Below are positions 26,742 through 35,116 of a stretch of 64,000 bases of DNA, one piece after another; positions within the stretch are counted from its first letter, which is position 1; each line of letters starts with the position of its first letter. The DNA is from UBA830 sp038146925 (GTDB lineage: Bacteria > Pseudomonadota > Alphaproteobacteria > MPNO01 > UBA830): assembly GCA_038146925.1 (NCBI GenBank), contig JAYQSP010000011.1:496001-560000 (forward strand). The letters are read 5' to 3'. Both the position numbers and the translations under genes were made by a program. Below the pieces are notes generated by a model, which made no database searches, had not been told where the DNA came from, and saw only the letters and a program-made list of their open reading frames with translations.

Positions 26742-27455
26742 ATGTCCGGTACAGCTTTCGGTGCGCTGGGGGAACCGGTTGAAACAACGCAGGTTCGCGT
26801 TCGCATGGCGGCACGAGCGCTGGGACGCAACGACCTTGGCCATGCCTACGGACATGTCAGTGCGCGGCTGGATGATGACAGTTTTCTGGTCTGTGCGCCA
26901 AAACCCATGGGACTGATTTCGCCCGACGACCAGGGAACCGTGGTTCCGGTCGAGGGCCCGCTGCCGGACGGCGTTCTAGGCGAGGTCCGCTGCCATCAGC
27001 AGATCTACAAGCGCCGTAAGGATGTGAACGGCATCGCGCGCACGTTTCTTCGGCACGTCATGACGCTGTCAACCTTTGAACGCACGCCCAAGCCGCGTAT
27101 CGGGTTCGCGAGCTATTTCGCGCCTCAACCGCCGCTGTGGAACGACCCCCTGTTGCTCCGGGACGATGCAATGGCGGCCGACCTGGCCGATACGATGGGC
27201 GACGCCAGAGCAATCGTCATGAGGGGAAACGGCTGCATCCTGACCGGCGCCACCGTCGAGGAAGCCATCGTGATGGCGTTTTATCTTGAAGAAGCAGCAA
27301 AAACCGAACTAGCGGTCATGGCCACAGGCCAGGAAGAAAAATCGCTTGTTTATTCGGACCAACAGGCAGAAGCGCGCGCGGTTTCGTCGGGACAGATATT
27401 CGAGCGCATGTGGGACTATCTGACCCATGGCGATCCGGAGTCAGAAAATATCTAG
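26742..27455 (+). CDS. Class II aldolase/adducin family protein lacking the zinc-site histidines
   Basis: 237 residues with the class II aldolase fold signature: NDLGHAYGHVSARLDDDSFL near the N-terminus, a Glu in GEVRCHQQIYKRRKDVNG at the catalytic-Glu position, and ILTGATVEEAIVMAFYLEEAA. Where active aldolases have His-x-His (VVHTHS) this protein reads IARTFLRH. Where they have RGHG/NHG it reads RGNG. All usual zinc ligands therefore look replaced. It may use another metal site or have a non-aldolase role. It is embedded between a ring-cleavage-type VOC gene and a sulfatase. Confidence 0.8.
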   Translation: MSGTAFGALGEPVETTQVRVRMAARALGRNDLGHAYGHVSARLDDDSFLVCAPKPMGLISPDDQGTVVPVEGPLPDGVLGEVRCHQQIYKRRKDVNGIARTFLRHVMTLSTFERTPKPRIGFASYFAPQPPLWNDPLLLRDDAMAADLADTMGDARAIVMRGNGCILTGATVEEAIVMAFYLEEAAKTELAVMATGQEEKSLVYSDQQAEARAVSSGQIFERMWDYLTHGDPESENI

Positions 27456-27520
27456 GCGGTTGCAGGATCCAGAAACCAAGTCCGCGGACAATCTGAAATC
27501 AATAAATGCAGGGAACGACG

Positions 27521-29119
27521 ATGGCTGATCGTCCGAATTTTCTTTTTATCATCACCGACCAGCACAGAGCGGATCATCTTGGCTGCTCCGGTCACCCGGT
27601 TCTGAAGACGCCCAATATTGACGCCATCGCGGCCAAGGGCACGAAGTTCGATCGCTTTTACGTCGCCACGCCTGTGTGCCAGCCAAACAGATCGACGCTT
27701 GTAACCGGTCGCATGCCGTCGCTTCACGGTGTCCGGTCCAATGGCATTCCGCTGGACATGCGTTCCAGCACTTTTGTCGAAGGAATGCGTCAATCAGGCT
27801 ACGCGACCGCCCTGGTGGGCAAGAGCCACATCCAGAACATGACCGGGATGCCTGCCATGCATACGCGGCCCGACCCAAAGGAGGACTATACCTCGTTGCG
27901 GGACAATATTCCTGAGGCGTTCGAAGCGGACAAGGAGGGTAATTACGGACAGGAACATCCTGATACCTGGAAACCCGGAAAACCGTACGAACTGGATCTG
28001 CCGTTTTACGGATTCGAGCATGTCGATCTGTGCACGGAACATTCCGATCATGTCGGCGGACAATACTATGTCTGGTTCAAACAGAGACGAGCGGATGCAG
28101 ACGAACTCCGGGATCGCGGCAACCAGCTGGATCACGATTACATCTGTCCGCAGGCGTTTCGCACGTCAATCCCCGAGGAATTCTATCCGACGTCCTATAT
28201 CCGGGAAAAAACAATCGAATACCTGGATAACCATGTCGCAGATGGAAGCAGCAAACCGTTCTTCCTGATGGCGTCGTTCCCGGACCCGCATCATCCTTTC
28301 ACCCCGCCCGGCAAATACTGGGACATGTACAAACCAGAGGACATGGCAGTGCCGCCGAGCTTCGACTACGGCAATGTCGAGCCGCCGCCCCACGTTAAAT
28401 GGGCGCGCGCCGCGAGAGAATCCGGCGAAGCGCAGACCAATTCGCAAAACGCGTTCGCCGTGAACGAGCGGGAAGTTCTGGAAGCCCGAGCACTGACCTG
28501 CGGCATGATCGCGATGATCGACGATGCGGTCGGCGACATCCTGCGGAAGCTTGAAGACAACGGTCTTGCAGACAACACGATCGTCGTCTTCACCGCCGAT
28601 CACGGAGATTTTCTGGGCGATCACGGACTGATGCTGAAAGGCCCCGCCCATTTCGAAGGGGTGACGCGCGTCCCCTTCATCTGGTCGGAACCGGGAGCCG
28701 AACCCCGGACGACCGACACGCTGGCCAGCACGCTGGACATCGCACAGACGATTTTGGATCGGGCCAGGATCGAACCTTATAACGGCATTCAGGGCCGCAG
28801 TCTCTGCAACGCGATCTCGGGCGATGCCGATCCCGAAGCCATCGACGCGGTGATCGTCGAAGACGACCAGCAGCGGGTCTATTTCGGATACAGCAGGCCG
28901 CCGCGCATCCGGTCTCTCATCACCGACCGCTATCGCCTGACGGTCTCCCGCGGCGAAGACTGGGGCGAGCTGTACGATCTGAAGAACGATCCGGACGAAA
29001 TGCAAAACCTGTTCGACGATCCCGGGCACGCGAACGTCCGGGCGGAAATGTTCGAACGGCTTGCGACGAAACAGATCGAACTGGTCGATACCAGCCCGAT
29101 GCCGACCATGCGGGCGTGA
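27521..29119 (+). CDS. Sulfatase / phosphonate monoester hydrolase family (alkaline phosphatase superfamily)
   Basis: 532 residues. The N-terminal ITDQHRADHLG supplies metal-binding Asp. The nucleophile motif CQPNR (Cys53, within TPVCQPNRSTLVTGR) fits C-x-P-x-R, so the Cys can be converted to formylglycine. It differs from the common CxPSR. The second metal motif is VFTADHGDFLGDHG. The layout is choline-sulfatase/phosphonate-monoesterase-like, and no export signal peptide is seen, so it is probably cytoplasmic. The ATG at 27521 (MADRPNFLF) has AGGGAACG upstream. It is the third gene of the VOC-aldolase-sulfatase operon and would release sulfate or phosphate from a small ester. Confidence 0.9.
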   Translation: MADRPNFLFIITDQHRADHLGCSGHPVLKTPNIDAIAAKGTKFDRFYVATPVCQPNRSTLVTGRMPSLHGVRSNGIPLDMRSSTFVEGMRQSGYATALVGKSHIQNMTGMPAMHTRPDPKEDYTSLRDNIPEAFEADKEGNYGQEHPDTWKPGKPYELDLPFYGFEHVDLCTEHSDHVGGQYYVWFKQRRADADELRDRGNQLDHDYICPQAFRTSIPEEFYPTSYIREKTIEYLDNHVADGSSKPFFLMASFPDPHHPFTPPGKYWDMYKPEDMAVPPSFDYGNVEPPPHVKWARAARESGEAQTNSQNAFAVNEREVLEARALTCGMIAMIDDAVGDILRKLEDNGLADNTIVVFTADHGDFLGDHGLMLKGPAHFEGVTRVPFIWSEPGAEPRTTDTLASTLDIAQTILDRARIEPYNGIQGRSLCNAISGDADPEAIDAVIVEDDQQRVYFGYSRPPRIRSLITDRYRLTVSRGEDWGELYDLKNDPDEMQNLFDDPGHANVRAEMFERLATKQIELVDTSPMPTMRA

Positions 29120-29452
29120 ATTCACGGACCAAGGATCGTATTACACCGCGCGGGAATCAACTCCGGTCACCCGACATCCGAAATTTATTAGACGATACCG
29201 CACTTCTGTATCGAGGGTAACCGGCGCCGAAAAGCCGAGACATGTCTTTTGGGCTGGCGACCAGCCAGGTCTTCACGCCCTGTGTCACCGTGCTGGCTAT
29301 TCCATTCCGTTGAAATTAGGGATGCGTAGCAGGGTGATGTGAATGCGCATTACAATCATATCCGCGGTTCCTTTCTATTCCATTTTTTTCCTACATTTAC
29401 CCGGCTGCACCAGCCGTTAACTGCAACGCGTTGCGGAATACGGTTGGCATAT
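29120..29452. other. Intergenic region, nothing recognised
   Basis: 333 bases between the sulfatase and the HigA-like gene. I looked for a HigB/RelE toxin gene, which would be expected upstream of HigA, and found no convincing frame. No repeat or terminator is evident. Confidence 0.45.
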
Positions 29453-29803
29453 ATGACTGAATTTGCCCCCAAACATCCCAGGGAAATTCTATTCGATCAG
29501 GTTAAGACGACCATTGGCGTCAACCGCAACAAGCTCGCGCGGGATATCGATGTGCCCGTGAGTAGAATCAGCGATGCCGTCGCCGGCAAGCAGGGTGTTT
29601 CACCCGATATTCCGATGAGATGCTCAGAATATTTCGGCACCACCGCGGAGTTGTGGTTGCGGTTACAAGCGGACGACAATTTCTACGTAGCGCGCACCAC
29701 GTCCTGGCAGGCAGCCGCGCCTATGGTTTTTCGGTGTTCGAACCTGCTAATTGGGAACCGGCCGCGGGGCCGGTTAGATCGAACGTCGGTCAGCCCGCTG
29801 TGA
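29453..29803 (+). CDS. higA: HigA-type antitoxin (helix-turn-helix), orphan
   Basis: 116 residues. The first 75 match HigA/VapI antitoxins well: HPREILFDQVKT, then a helix-turn-helix (KLARDIDVPVSRISDAVAGK), then EYFGTTAELWLRLQADDNF. After about residue 80 the sequence no longer resembles the family, so the C-terminus may be altered by an old frameshift. No toxin partner is adjacent. It could be a relic or a free-standing DNA-binding protein. Confidence 0.7.
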   Translation: MTEFAPKHPREILFDQVKTTIGVNRNKLARDIDVPVSRISDAVAGKQGVSPDIPMRCSEYFGTTAELWLRLQADDNFYVARTTSWQAAAPMVFRCSNLLIGNRPRGRLDRTSVSPL

Positions 29804-29832
29804 CTGTCGGACGTTCCGTTCAAGAGGGTAGG

Positions 29833-29979
29833 ATGAATATTCCACCGGGAATTGTGGTCGATAATATGGAAAACGGGGCCATCGAACCGGAGTCCGAATT
29901 CGAGGGGCGTCTGCCTTCGGAGATCAATCTTGAAGGCGGGAATATAGATATTCCCGAGCCCGTAATGCCGAAAACTTAA
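29833..29979 (+). CDS. Possible small acidic peptide
   Basis: A 48-residue frame beginning MNIPPGIVVDNMENG with a GAGGGTAGG ribosome site just upstream. It is strongly acidic and proline-rich with no hydrophobic segment. Its stop overlaps by 4 bases the end of the convergent cupin gene. Composition is protein-like, but no family was recognised. Confidence 0.3.
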   Translation: MNIPPGIVVDNMENGAIEPESEFEGRLPSEINLEGGNIDIPEPVMPKT

Positions 29980-31133
29980 TCCAAAGTGACGATTTCTCCG
30001 TCAGCAGTTTTACCCTGGCGCCGATAGAAGCCTAATGTTTTTAGTGTAGGCTCGTCGCTGGCGATAAAGAGATTAGCGTCTTCGGTGTTCGAAGCATTGA
30101 AGTGTTGGTACCATTCTCCGCCCGGCACGGCGACCGCATCGAACGGTTCCCAGTCGAATCGTTTACCGCCGACAATGCTGTGTCCTTTTCCGTGAAACGG
30201 AAAGAATATCTGACTGGCGTTCTGCTGCTGGGGCAGTGTGCTCTCTCCTGGGCGCAACAACTGGCCGAAAAAAGTCATCGTCGGATAGGCGGTTCTGCCA
30301 TTCACGGGGTCCGTATATTCTACCTGTACGGAGTCCCAGGGGCTGCCGTCATGGTCGCGGAAACTTTCCAGCAATTCGCGCGTTCGGTCCCAGCGATAAA
30401 CGTACATCGGCGAGTGACGTCCGGTACCCCGATTGTGATCGATGAAGCGGGGCCGCAGACCCCCAAATCCGTATGTTTTATGCGAATGGTCGTCGCTGTA
30501 TCGTGCTGATTGCTCCCGCCGCGATACCAATTTCCCGTCTTCTTCTTCCTTGTAATCGTGCTCGAAAACCGCGGCGTTCAGTACCTCCGTGAGGGGGAGG
30601 TCGAGGATGCTGACGTTTACGGCGAAATCATCTCCCTGGTTGCCGTGATTGTGCCAAGCGTCGGCGGGTGTGAGTACGACATCGCCCGGGCCAAACGTGA
30701 TCGGTTCGCCTTCTACCCCGGTGAAATTCTGTTCGCCTGTCAGTCCGATACGAACAGCGTTGATGGAATGCCTGTGCGGCGGCATGATTTCCCGCGGATC
30801 GTTGAGCCGGTAGGCGGTGTAGAGAGTGGTAACCGTTGCCCTGACAGGCGCCAGTCCCGGGTTAACCAAAACGATGGAACGGCGCTCCGAATCGTCCATG
30901 GTAATGAGTTCGGCGGCCTCATAGAGCAGTGGCTCGATGTTCGAATACTTCCAAATGAACGGAAGTGCCTTCCGGGCTTTGAGAACCTGATGGTCTTCGT
31001 CATGGTTATCGCGGTCGTTATCCACCGCCCAATAAGCCGCCAGATCATGCTCTTCCAGTTTTTCGTACACGGAAGCGAGCCGGGCTTCCCGGTTGGCCCT
31101 ACTTTTCACCGTGTCATCCGTCGTCGTCGCCAT
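29976..31133 (-). CDS. Gentisate 1,2-dioxygenase-like bicupin
   Basis: 385 residues with two cupin domains, as in gentisate / salicylate 1,2-dioxygenases, which cleave ring-hydroxylated aromatic acids with Fe(II). The N-terminal domain has MPPHRHSINAVRIGLTG (His-x-His) and TPADAWHNHGN (third His). The C-terminal domain retains a HGKGHSIVGG and a VPGGEWYQHFNAS segment. The ATG at 31133 has GAGGG nearby and precedes a good N-terminus. With the FAH-family hydrolase at 16077, which could act on a cleavage product, it argues for aromatic catabolism (inference). Confidence 0.85.
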   Translation of the reverse strand: MATTTDDTVKSRANREARLASVYEKLEEHDLAAYWAVDNDRDNHDEDHQVLKARKALPFIWKYSNIEPLLYEAAELITMDDSERRSIVLVNPGLAPVRATVTTLYTAYRLNDPREIMPPHRHSINAVRIGLTGEQNFTGVEGEPITFGPGDVVLTPADAWHNHGNQGDDFAVNVSILDLPLTEVLNAAVFEHDYKEEEDGKLVSRREQSARYSDDHSHKTYGFGGLRPRFIDHNRGTGRHSPMYVYRWDRTRELLESFRDHDGSPWDSVQVEYTDPVNGRTAYPTMTFFGQLLRPGESTLPQQQNASQIFFPFHGKGHSIVGGKRFDWEPFDAVAVPGGEWYQHFNASNTEDANLFIASDEPTLKTLGFYRRQGKTADGEIVTLD

Positions 31134-31158
31134 TTTACCCTCACAATTCTTATTTCCC

Positions 31159-31503
31159 TCACGCAAGATTACCATTCAGGCAAAACAGCCGGAAACCGGT
31201 TTGCCGACGTAACTGCGCTGCAGGTTTTAACAGCGTCAGCGCTTCTTTGTGCTGTCCAAGTTCGAACAGGGCCTGGGCCAAATTCGTTGCGATGGCGTCG
31301 TTATCCGGTGCAGCATGGACGCAGTCTCGACAACACGCTGCCGCTTTCGCAAAATCGACCCACGACGCTGCTATGACGCCCAGCATTTTTGAGGCTGAGA
31401 GATCGCCGGTTAACTCGGCGAGTATCGCCCGGCTGATACCTGCGGCTTCCGCACGACGTCCGGCTTCAAACTGTTGGATTGCGGTATGGAATTCTGCCGG
31501 CAT
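31159..31503 (-). CDS. Short tetratricopeptide-repeat protein, possibly a 5' fragment
   Basis: 114 residues with about two TPR-like helix pairs (AIQQFEAGRRAEAAGISRAIL and DNDAIATNLAQALFELGQHKEAL). It ends in a non-repeat tail (GFRLFCLNGNLA). TPR proteins of this type are usually longer, so this may be the start of a larger gene that has lost its 3' part. It sits between the bicupin and the LVIVD-repeat gene, reading the same way. Confidence 0.5.
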   Translation of the reverse strand: MPAEFHTAIQQFEAGRRAEAAGISRAILAELTGDLSASKMLGVIAASWVDFAKAAACCRDCVHAAPDNDAIATNLAQALFELGQHKEALTLLKPAAQLRRQTGFRLFCLNGNLA

Positions 31504-31517
31504 GCCGGCGACGGAAT

Positions 31518-32639
31518 TCAGATCTGCTCGATGATGTGGAGTCCGCGCAGGCGGTCGATCACGTATATCAGCCCTCGATCATCAATCGTGATGTCATTTG
31601 CGCAAATCCTGTCGCAACCGGGCTGTGGATCCGGTTCGAAATGGGCGACTTCCTTAGGTGCATGCGGGTTCGAAATGTCCAGCATCCGGACGCCCTTGGA
31701 GAACCAGGCAAACGGGATGACCGGCCCGGTTACGATTTCGCTGGGCTGATGGCAGCCCGTGTAAATGCCCTGCGGCTCGCCAACCAAATCGAGATCATCC
31801 GTCTGCCAGGACGACACGGGGATCGGGTTCGTTTCGTCCGTGATGTCGAATATCCAGGTGAAGGCCGGGGCGTGCGGGCGCAGCTTCGCCACATCTTCGT
31901 CGGCGACGATCATGTGGCGGTGACCCCCGATTTCAAACGGTATCGGAAGCGCCGTATGGGTCGGGTGCGGGAAAGTCGGCCCGGTGTTGAAGGCTGAAAC
32001 CATCGTCGGTTTCGACAGATCTTCGATATTGAGAATGAACACACCGTGATGCCAGTAGCTCATATATAGTCGGTCGCCCATCCGAAGCGGATGATGGCAA
32101 CGCGGTTCCGGCCCGTCTCCCCATGGATATTCCTCGCCGCCGGCTTCCCACTGCCCGGGAATCCACCATTTGCAGACTTCCACCGGGTTTTCTGGATCCT
32201 GCAGATCGAGGACGACCATAATGGGCCCGCGATATCCCTCCACCGTCGACGAAAAATACATGTAGCGGCCGTCAAAATCGAAACGATGAACGCCTCGGCC
32301 CACGGTGTCCCAGGTGGAAATCAGTCGCGGATTTGACTTGTCCGATACATCGTAGATGCCCACGCCTGTGGAGAAGTCGTCCGGTTTCCCCGGGCCAATC
32401 AGCTCATGGTTTCTCACCATGATGTCGCCCTGCGCATGCACCTTGTGAGAGTGCGTCCCGTCGGGCATGCCGGTATGGGAAAGAAGCTTCGGATTTTTCG
32501 GATCTGCGATGTCGACGATGCTGGTGCCGAACGGGTTGGCCATATGACCGATATAGGCGGTTGTCCCGTCGACCCGGATTTGTCCGCCGCCGGCGCAATC
32601 GAAGTATCCGACTTCCTGAAGTCCCTCAGCGCTTGCCAT
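31518..32639 (-). CDS. LVIVD-repeat beta-propeller-like protein
   Basis: 373 residues made of repeated blades that each read like SIVDIADPKNPKLLSH, GIYDVSDKSNPRLIST, LDLQDPENPVEVCKW, LNIEDLSKPTMVSAF, FDITDETNPIPVSSW and LDISNPHAPKEVAHF. This LVIVD pattern forms a propeller. Conserved His-rich loops (GTHSHKVHAQGD, PEPRCHHPLRM, GCHQPSE) resemble those of selenium-binding-protein-like propellers and may bind metal. No signal peptide. The function is unknown; it lies with a ring-cleavage-type cupin and an isomerase. The ATG at 32639 has AGGAAA upstream. Confidence 0.8.
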   Translation of the reverse strand: MASAEGLQEVGYFDCAGGGQIRVDGTTAYIGHMANPFGTSIVDIADPKNPKLLSHTGMPDGTHSHKVHAQGDIMVRNHELIGPGKPDDFSTGVGIYDVSDKSNPRLISTWDTVGRGVHRFDFDGRYMYFSSTVEGYRGPIMVVLDLQDPENPVEVCKWWIPGQWEAGGEEYPWGDGPEPRCHHPLRMGDRLYMSYWHHGVFILNIEDLSKPTMVSAFNTGPTFPHPTHTALPIPFEIGGHRHMIVADEDVAKLRPHAPAFTWIFDITDETNPIPVSSWQTDDLDLVGEPQGIYTGCHQPSEIVTGPVIPFAWFSKGVRMLDISNPHAPKEVAHFEPDPQPGCDRICANDITIDDRGLIYVIDRLRGLHIIEQI

Positions 32640-32649
32640 TGTATTTTTC

Positions 32650-33303
32650 CTATACGTATTTCGCGTAGCGTTCGATGCAGGTGTCGACGACCTCTTCAGG
32701 ATCACGTTGCCACCAGTTTCGTTCGGAGAATATCTCAACTTCGTTGAAGCCGCGATACCCCGCAGCTTCAACCCATCCTCGGATGCGCGGGATATCGATT
32801 ACGCCGTCCCCCATCATACCGCGATCCCAAACCAGATCGACAGTCGGGACCAGCCAGTCACAGACATGAAAACCGAGAATCCGGCTGCCGGCACGGGCAA
32901 TCTGGCCTTCCAGTTTCGGGTCCCACCAAACGTGATAGACATCCACCGCGACACCGACCCCGTCGCCCAGCGCATCGCACAAATCCAGCGCCTGCTCCAA
33001 CGTATTGACGCAGGCGCGGTCGGCGGCCGTCATTGGGTGCAGCGGTTCGATCGCGACGGGCACGCCTGCGTCGCGCGCATACGGCAGCATGCGTTCCAGG
33101 CCGTCGGCAACCTGTTTTCGGGCGTCGGCCATGTCTTTGGAACCGTCTGGCAGACCCCCGCAGACCATAACCAGGCATCGGGCATCGATGGCGGCGGCTT
33201 CGTCCACGGCACGCCGGTTTTCATCGTATGCAATCTGCCTGCCACCGTCGTCGTTTGCCGATAAAACCGCCCCGGCATTTTCGGTGACGGTCGATACAGG
33301 GCT
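32650..33303 (-). pseudogene. Sugar phosphate isomerase/epimerase (TIM barrel), 5' end lost
   Basis: The open frame from 33303 to 32650 encodes the C-terminal three quarters of a COG1082-type isomerase. Metal and catalytic residues are intact (VAIEPLHP, AVDVYHVWWDP, GFHVCDW, FNEVEIFSER). Family-like sequence runs upstream through DDGGRQIAYDENRRAVDEAA but meets a TGA at 33304-33306. The first usable start in frame is a GTG at 33207, giving only 185 residues against the usual 270 or more. The missing N-terminus is replaced by part of another gene in a different frame. It is therefore a truncated, probably inactive gene created by a deletion or rearrangement near 33300. Confidence 0.75.
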
Positions 33304-33527
33304 TCATCCTGCTTCATATGCCTGAAAATCGTTTTTTCGATAAAACGATTTTCGACGTCGTCGTAATCCTGCATCACTTTGACGCCTTGGTGCTTCTTAT
33401 CTGACACCAGTTTGCGTGCGGCTTTCCGCGCGTCGCCGGGGTTCTCCCACCTGGATACGCTGGTCCAGTTGGACTTGCCCGACAGTACGAGCACGTCGAA
33501 TGTGAAATGTCCTTCCAAGGCGCGCAC
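33030..33527 (-). pseudogene. 5' fragment of a conserved hypothetical gene, joined out of frame to the isomerase
   Basis: From a GTG at 33527 the frame encodes ALEGHFTFDVLVLSGKSNW, a SVSRWENPGDARKAARKL segment and GVKVMQDYDDVENRF. It resembles the start of hypothetical proteins found in alphaproteobacteria that begin with a domain of about 70 residues of this kind. From about 33300 the frame runs antisense to sense-coding isomerase sequence and looks like noise, ending at 33030. The homologous part is thus only about 75 residues and the rest of the gene is gone. A perfect hairpin lies at 33324-33353, next to the junction. Confidence 0.5.
33324..33353. repeat. Perfect 12-bp inverted repeat with 6-base loop at a gene-fusion junction
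   Basis: GAAAATCGTTTT and its exact complement AAAACGATTTTC flank a TTCGAT loop. It lies inside the hypothetical 5' fragment, about 20-30 bases from where that fragment gives way to the truncated isomerase. It may have promoted the deletion, or may act as a terminator-like structure. Confidence 0.6.
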
Positions 33528-33645
33528 GATCCGAAATGTTACAAGACGATGCTGCAGTGTATGGCGTCGCGCTGAATAATTGATTAATACGAAATTACTG
33601 CCCCTGCTAACTTGCATAAGATTCAATAACTTGGCTGAAAACCGG

Positions 33646-34491
33646 ATGAAAGCCCTTCCCGAGATATTGGCGAAAGAGGCAACAGGTAGCACGCTGGAGA
33701 TATACCGATCCATCGAGGCGGCCTTGGGCGTTCGTCTCGTAAATCTTGTTTATCGTCATCTCGCGACCGTACCCGGCGCGTTGCAGTGGGCCTGGGCAGT
33801 CGTCGGAGTTGGTTTTTCGGACGAGACATATCGAACGCGATCTGCCTCTTTGGGCGGCTTCGGGAAACGCATGTCGGTCGAACCTGATCGGGTTGGACGA
33901 ATTTCCCTCGCCCGGTTCGGGTTGACGCAGAATGAAATCGCCGCCGTGAATGCCACGCTCGACGCCTACAATCAGGCGAATCCGATGAACGCGCTCAGCT
34001 TGCGCGTTATCGCTCTTGCGCTGTCTGAAGGGTGGCGACCGCCCACCGGCAATGTGAGCATCTCAAGCCCTGACCCGCTTGTGGAATTGTTGCCGATGGG
34101 GCGACTGGAAGATCTGGATCGGGAAGTATCCGGTCATATGACTGAGCTCGCATTTTTTACGACTGGCGAGCGGTCGGGTCTTGTCCCGTCTTTGTTCCGA
34201 CATTTCTCATGCTGGCCCGCAGTCTTGTCCGGGCTGTGCGACTGGATGCGGCCTTTACATGAACGTAATGTAATCCGAGACCTGTCCGATGAAATTTCCG
34301 GAGAAGCCGATCGTATAGCCGCGGATATTTTCAACCAAATGGTTGTGCCCGAATATCCACTTGAGGCGCCCGATAAAAACGTCCGGGACGCACTTTCCGA
34401 GACAATCGCGCAGTTCCTGCCCGCGATATGCCGCATGATCGTGATTGGCGGGCTGATGCGTTACGCCATTGAAGAGAGACACGTCGTTTGA
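33646..34491 (+). CDS. DehI-type (group I) 2-haloacid dehalogenase homologue
   Basis: 281 residues, close to the usual size of about 295. The N-terminus (LPEILAKEATGSTLEIYRSI followed by VNLVYRHLATVPGALQWAW) is characteristic of the DehI family, whose known members remove halide from both D- and L-2-haloacids by water attack. A second repeat-like segment (FFTTGERSGLVPSLFRHFS) is also present, matching the pseudo-dimeric DehI build. Many DehI homologues are uncharacterised, so dehalogenation is not certain. It is followed by a DUF924 gene and an LhgO-type oxidase. Confidence 0.75.
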   Translation: MKALPEILAKEATGSTLEIYRSIEAALGVRLVNLVYRHLATVPGALQWAWAVVGVGFSDETYRTRSASLGGFGKRMSVEPDRVGRISLARFGLTQNEIAAVNATLDAYNQANPMNALSLRVIALALSEGWRPPTGNVSISSPDPLVELLPMGRLEDLDREVSGHMTELAFFTTGERSGLVPSLFRHFSCWPAVLSGLCDWMRPLHERNVIRDLSDEISGEADRIAADIFNQMVVPEYPLEAPDKNVRDALSETIAQFLPAICRMIVIGGLMRYAIEERHVV

Positions 34492-34507
34492 ACGCGAGGC
34501 CGCACGC

Positions 34508-35116
34508 ATGATCGATAATTGGTCGCAGGTATACGATTTCTGGTTTGGAGAACCTGGGTCCATATACCACGGGGAGGTAAGGGATTTCTGGTTCGGGGGT
34601 GGCGCCGAGTTTGACGAAGAGATTGCGGGAAGATTTTCGGAAACCTATGCCGATGCCGTTGCCGGCAGGCTGGATGGCTGGTTCGCCGATCCCCGTGGCG
34701 CCGTTTCGCTGATTGTGGTGCTTGATCAATTTCCCAGAAACATGTTCCGCGGTGATCCGCGATCTTTCGAATACGACCACCTTGCGCTCGCCAACGCGAA
34801 GAAGCTTGTCGACAGCCCGAGTCATCGCGACCTGATGACGGTCGAAAAGCTGTTTGCCTATCTTCCGTATGAACACAGTGAAAACATGGAAGATCAGAAC
34901 ACAAGCGTTTCCTTGTTTGTGTCAATCGATGAGCACGAACAGAAACAGGAGTGGCTGGACTACGCCGTCGAACACCGCGATATCATTGAAAGATTCGGCC
35001 GGTTTCCCCACCGTAACCCCATCCTCGGGCGCGTTAACACGCCGGAAGAAGAAGCATGGCTGCAGGAGACTGATCAACGCTTCGGCACCGTGTCGGAGGA
35101 CGACGCCGACAAATGA
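34508..35116 (+). CDS. DUF924 family protein
   Basis: 202 residues, helical. It has family features VYDFWFGEPGS, LIVVLDQFPRNMFRGDPRSF (the signature), FAYLPYEHSENMEDQ, and FGRFPHRNPILGR. Biochemical function unknown; distantly TPR-like in fold. The ATG at 34508 is 16 bases after the DehI homologue and the stop overlaps the next gene by ATGA, so it is an operon member. Confidence 0.9.
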   Translation: MIDNWSQVYDFWFGEPGSIYHGEVRDFWFGGGAEFDEEIAGRFSETYADAVAGRLDGWFADPRGAVSLIVVLDQFPRNMFRGDPRSFEYDHLALANAKKLVDSPSHRDLMTVEKLFAYLPYEHSENMEDQNTSVSLFVSIDEHEQKQEWLDYAVEHRDIIERFGRFPHRNPILGRVNTPEEEAWLQETDQRFGTVSEDDADK

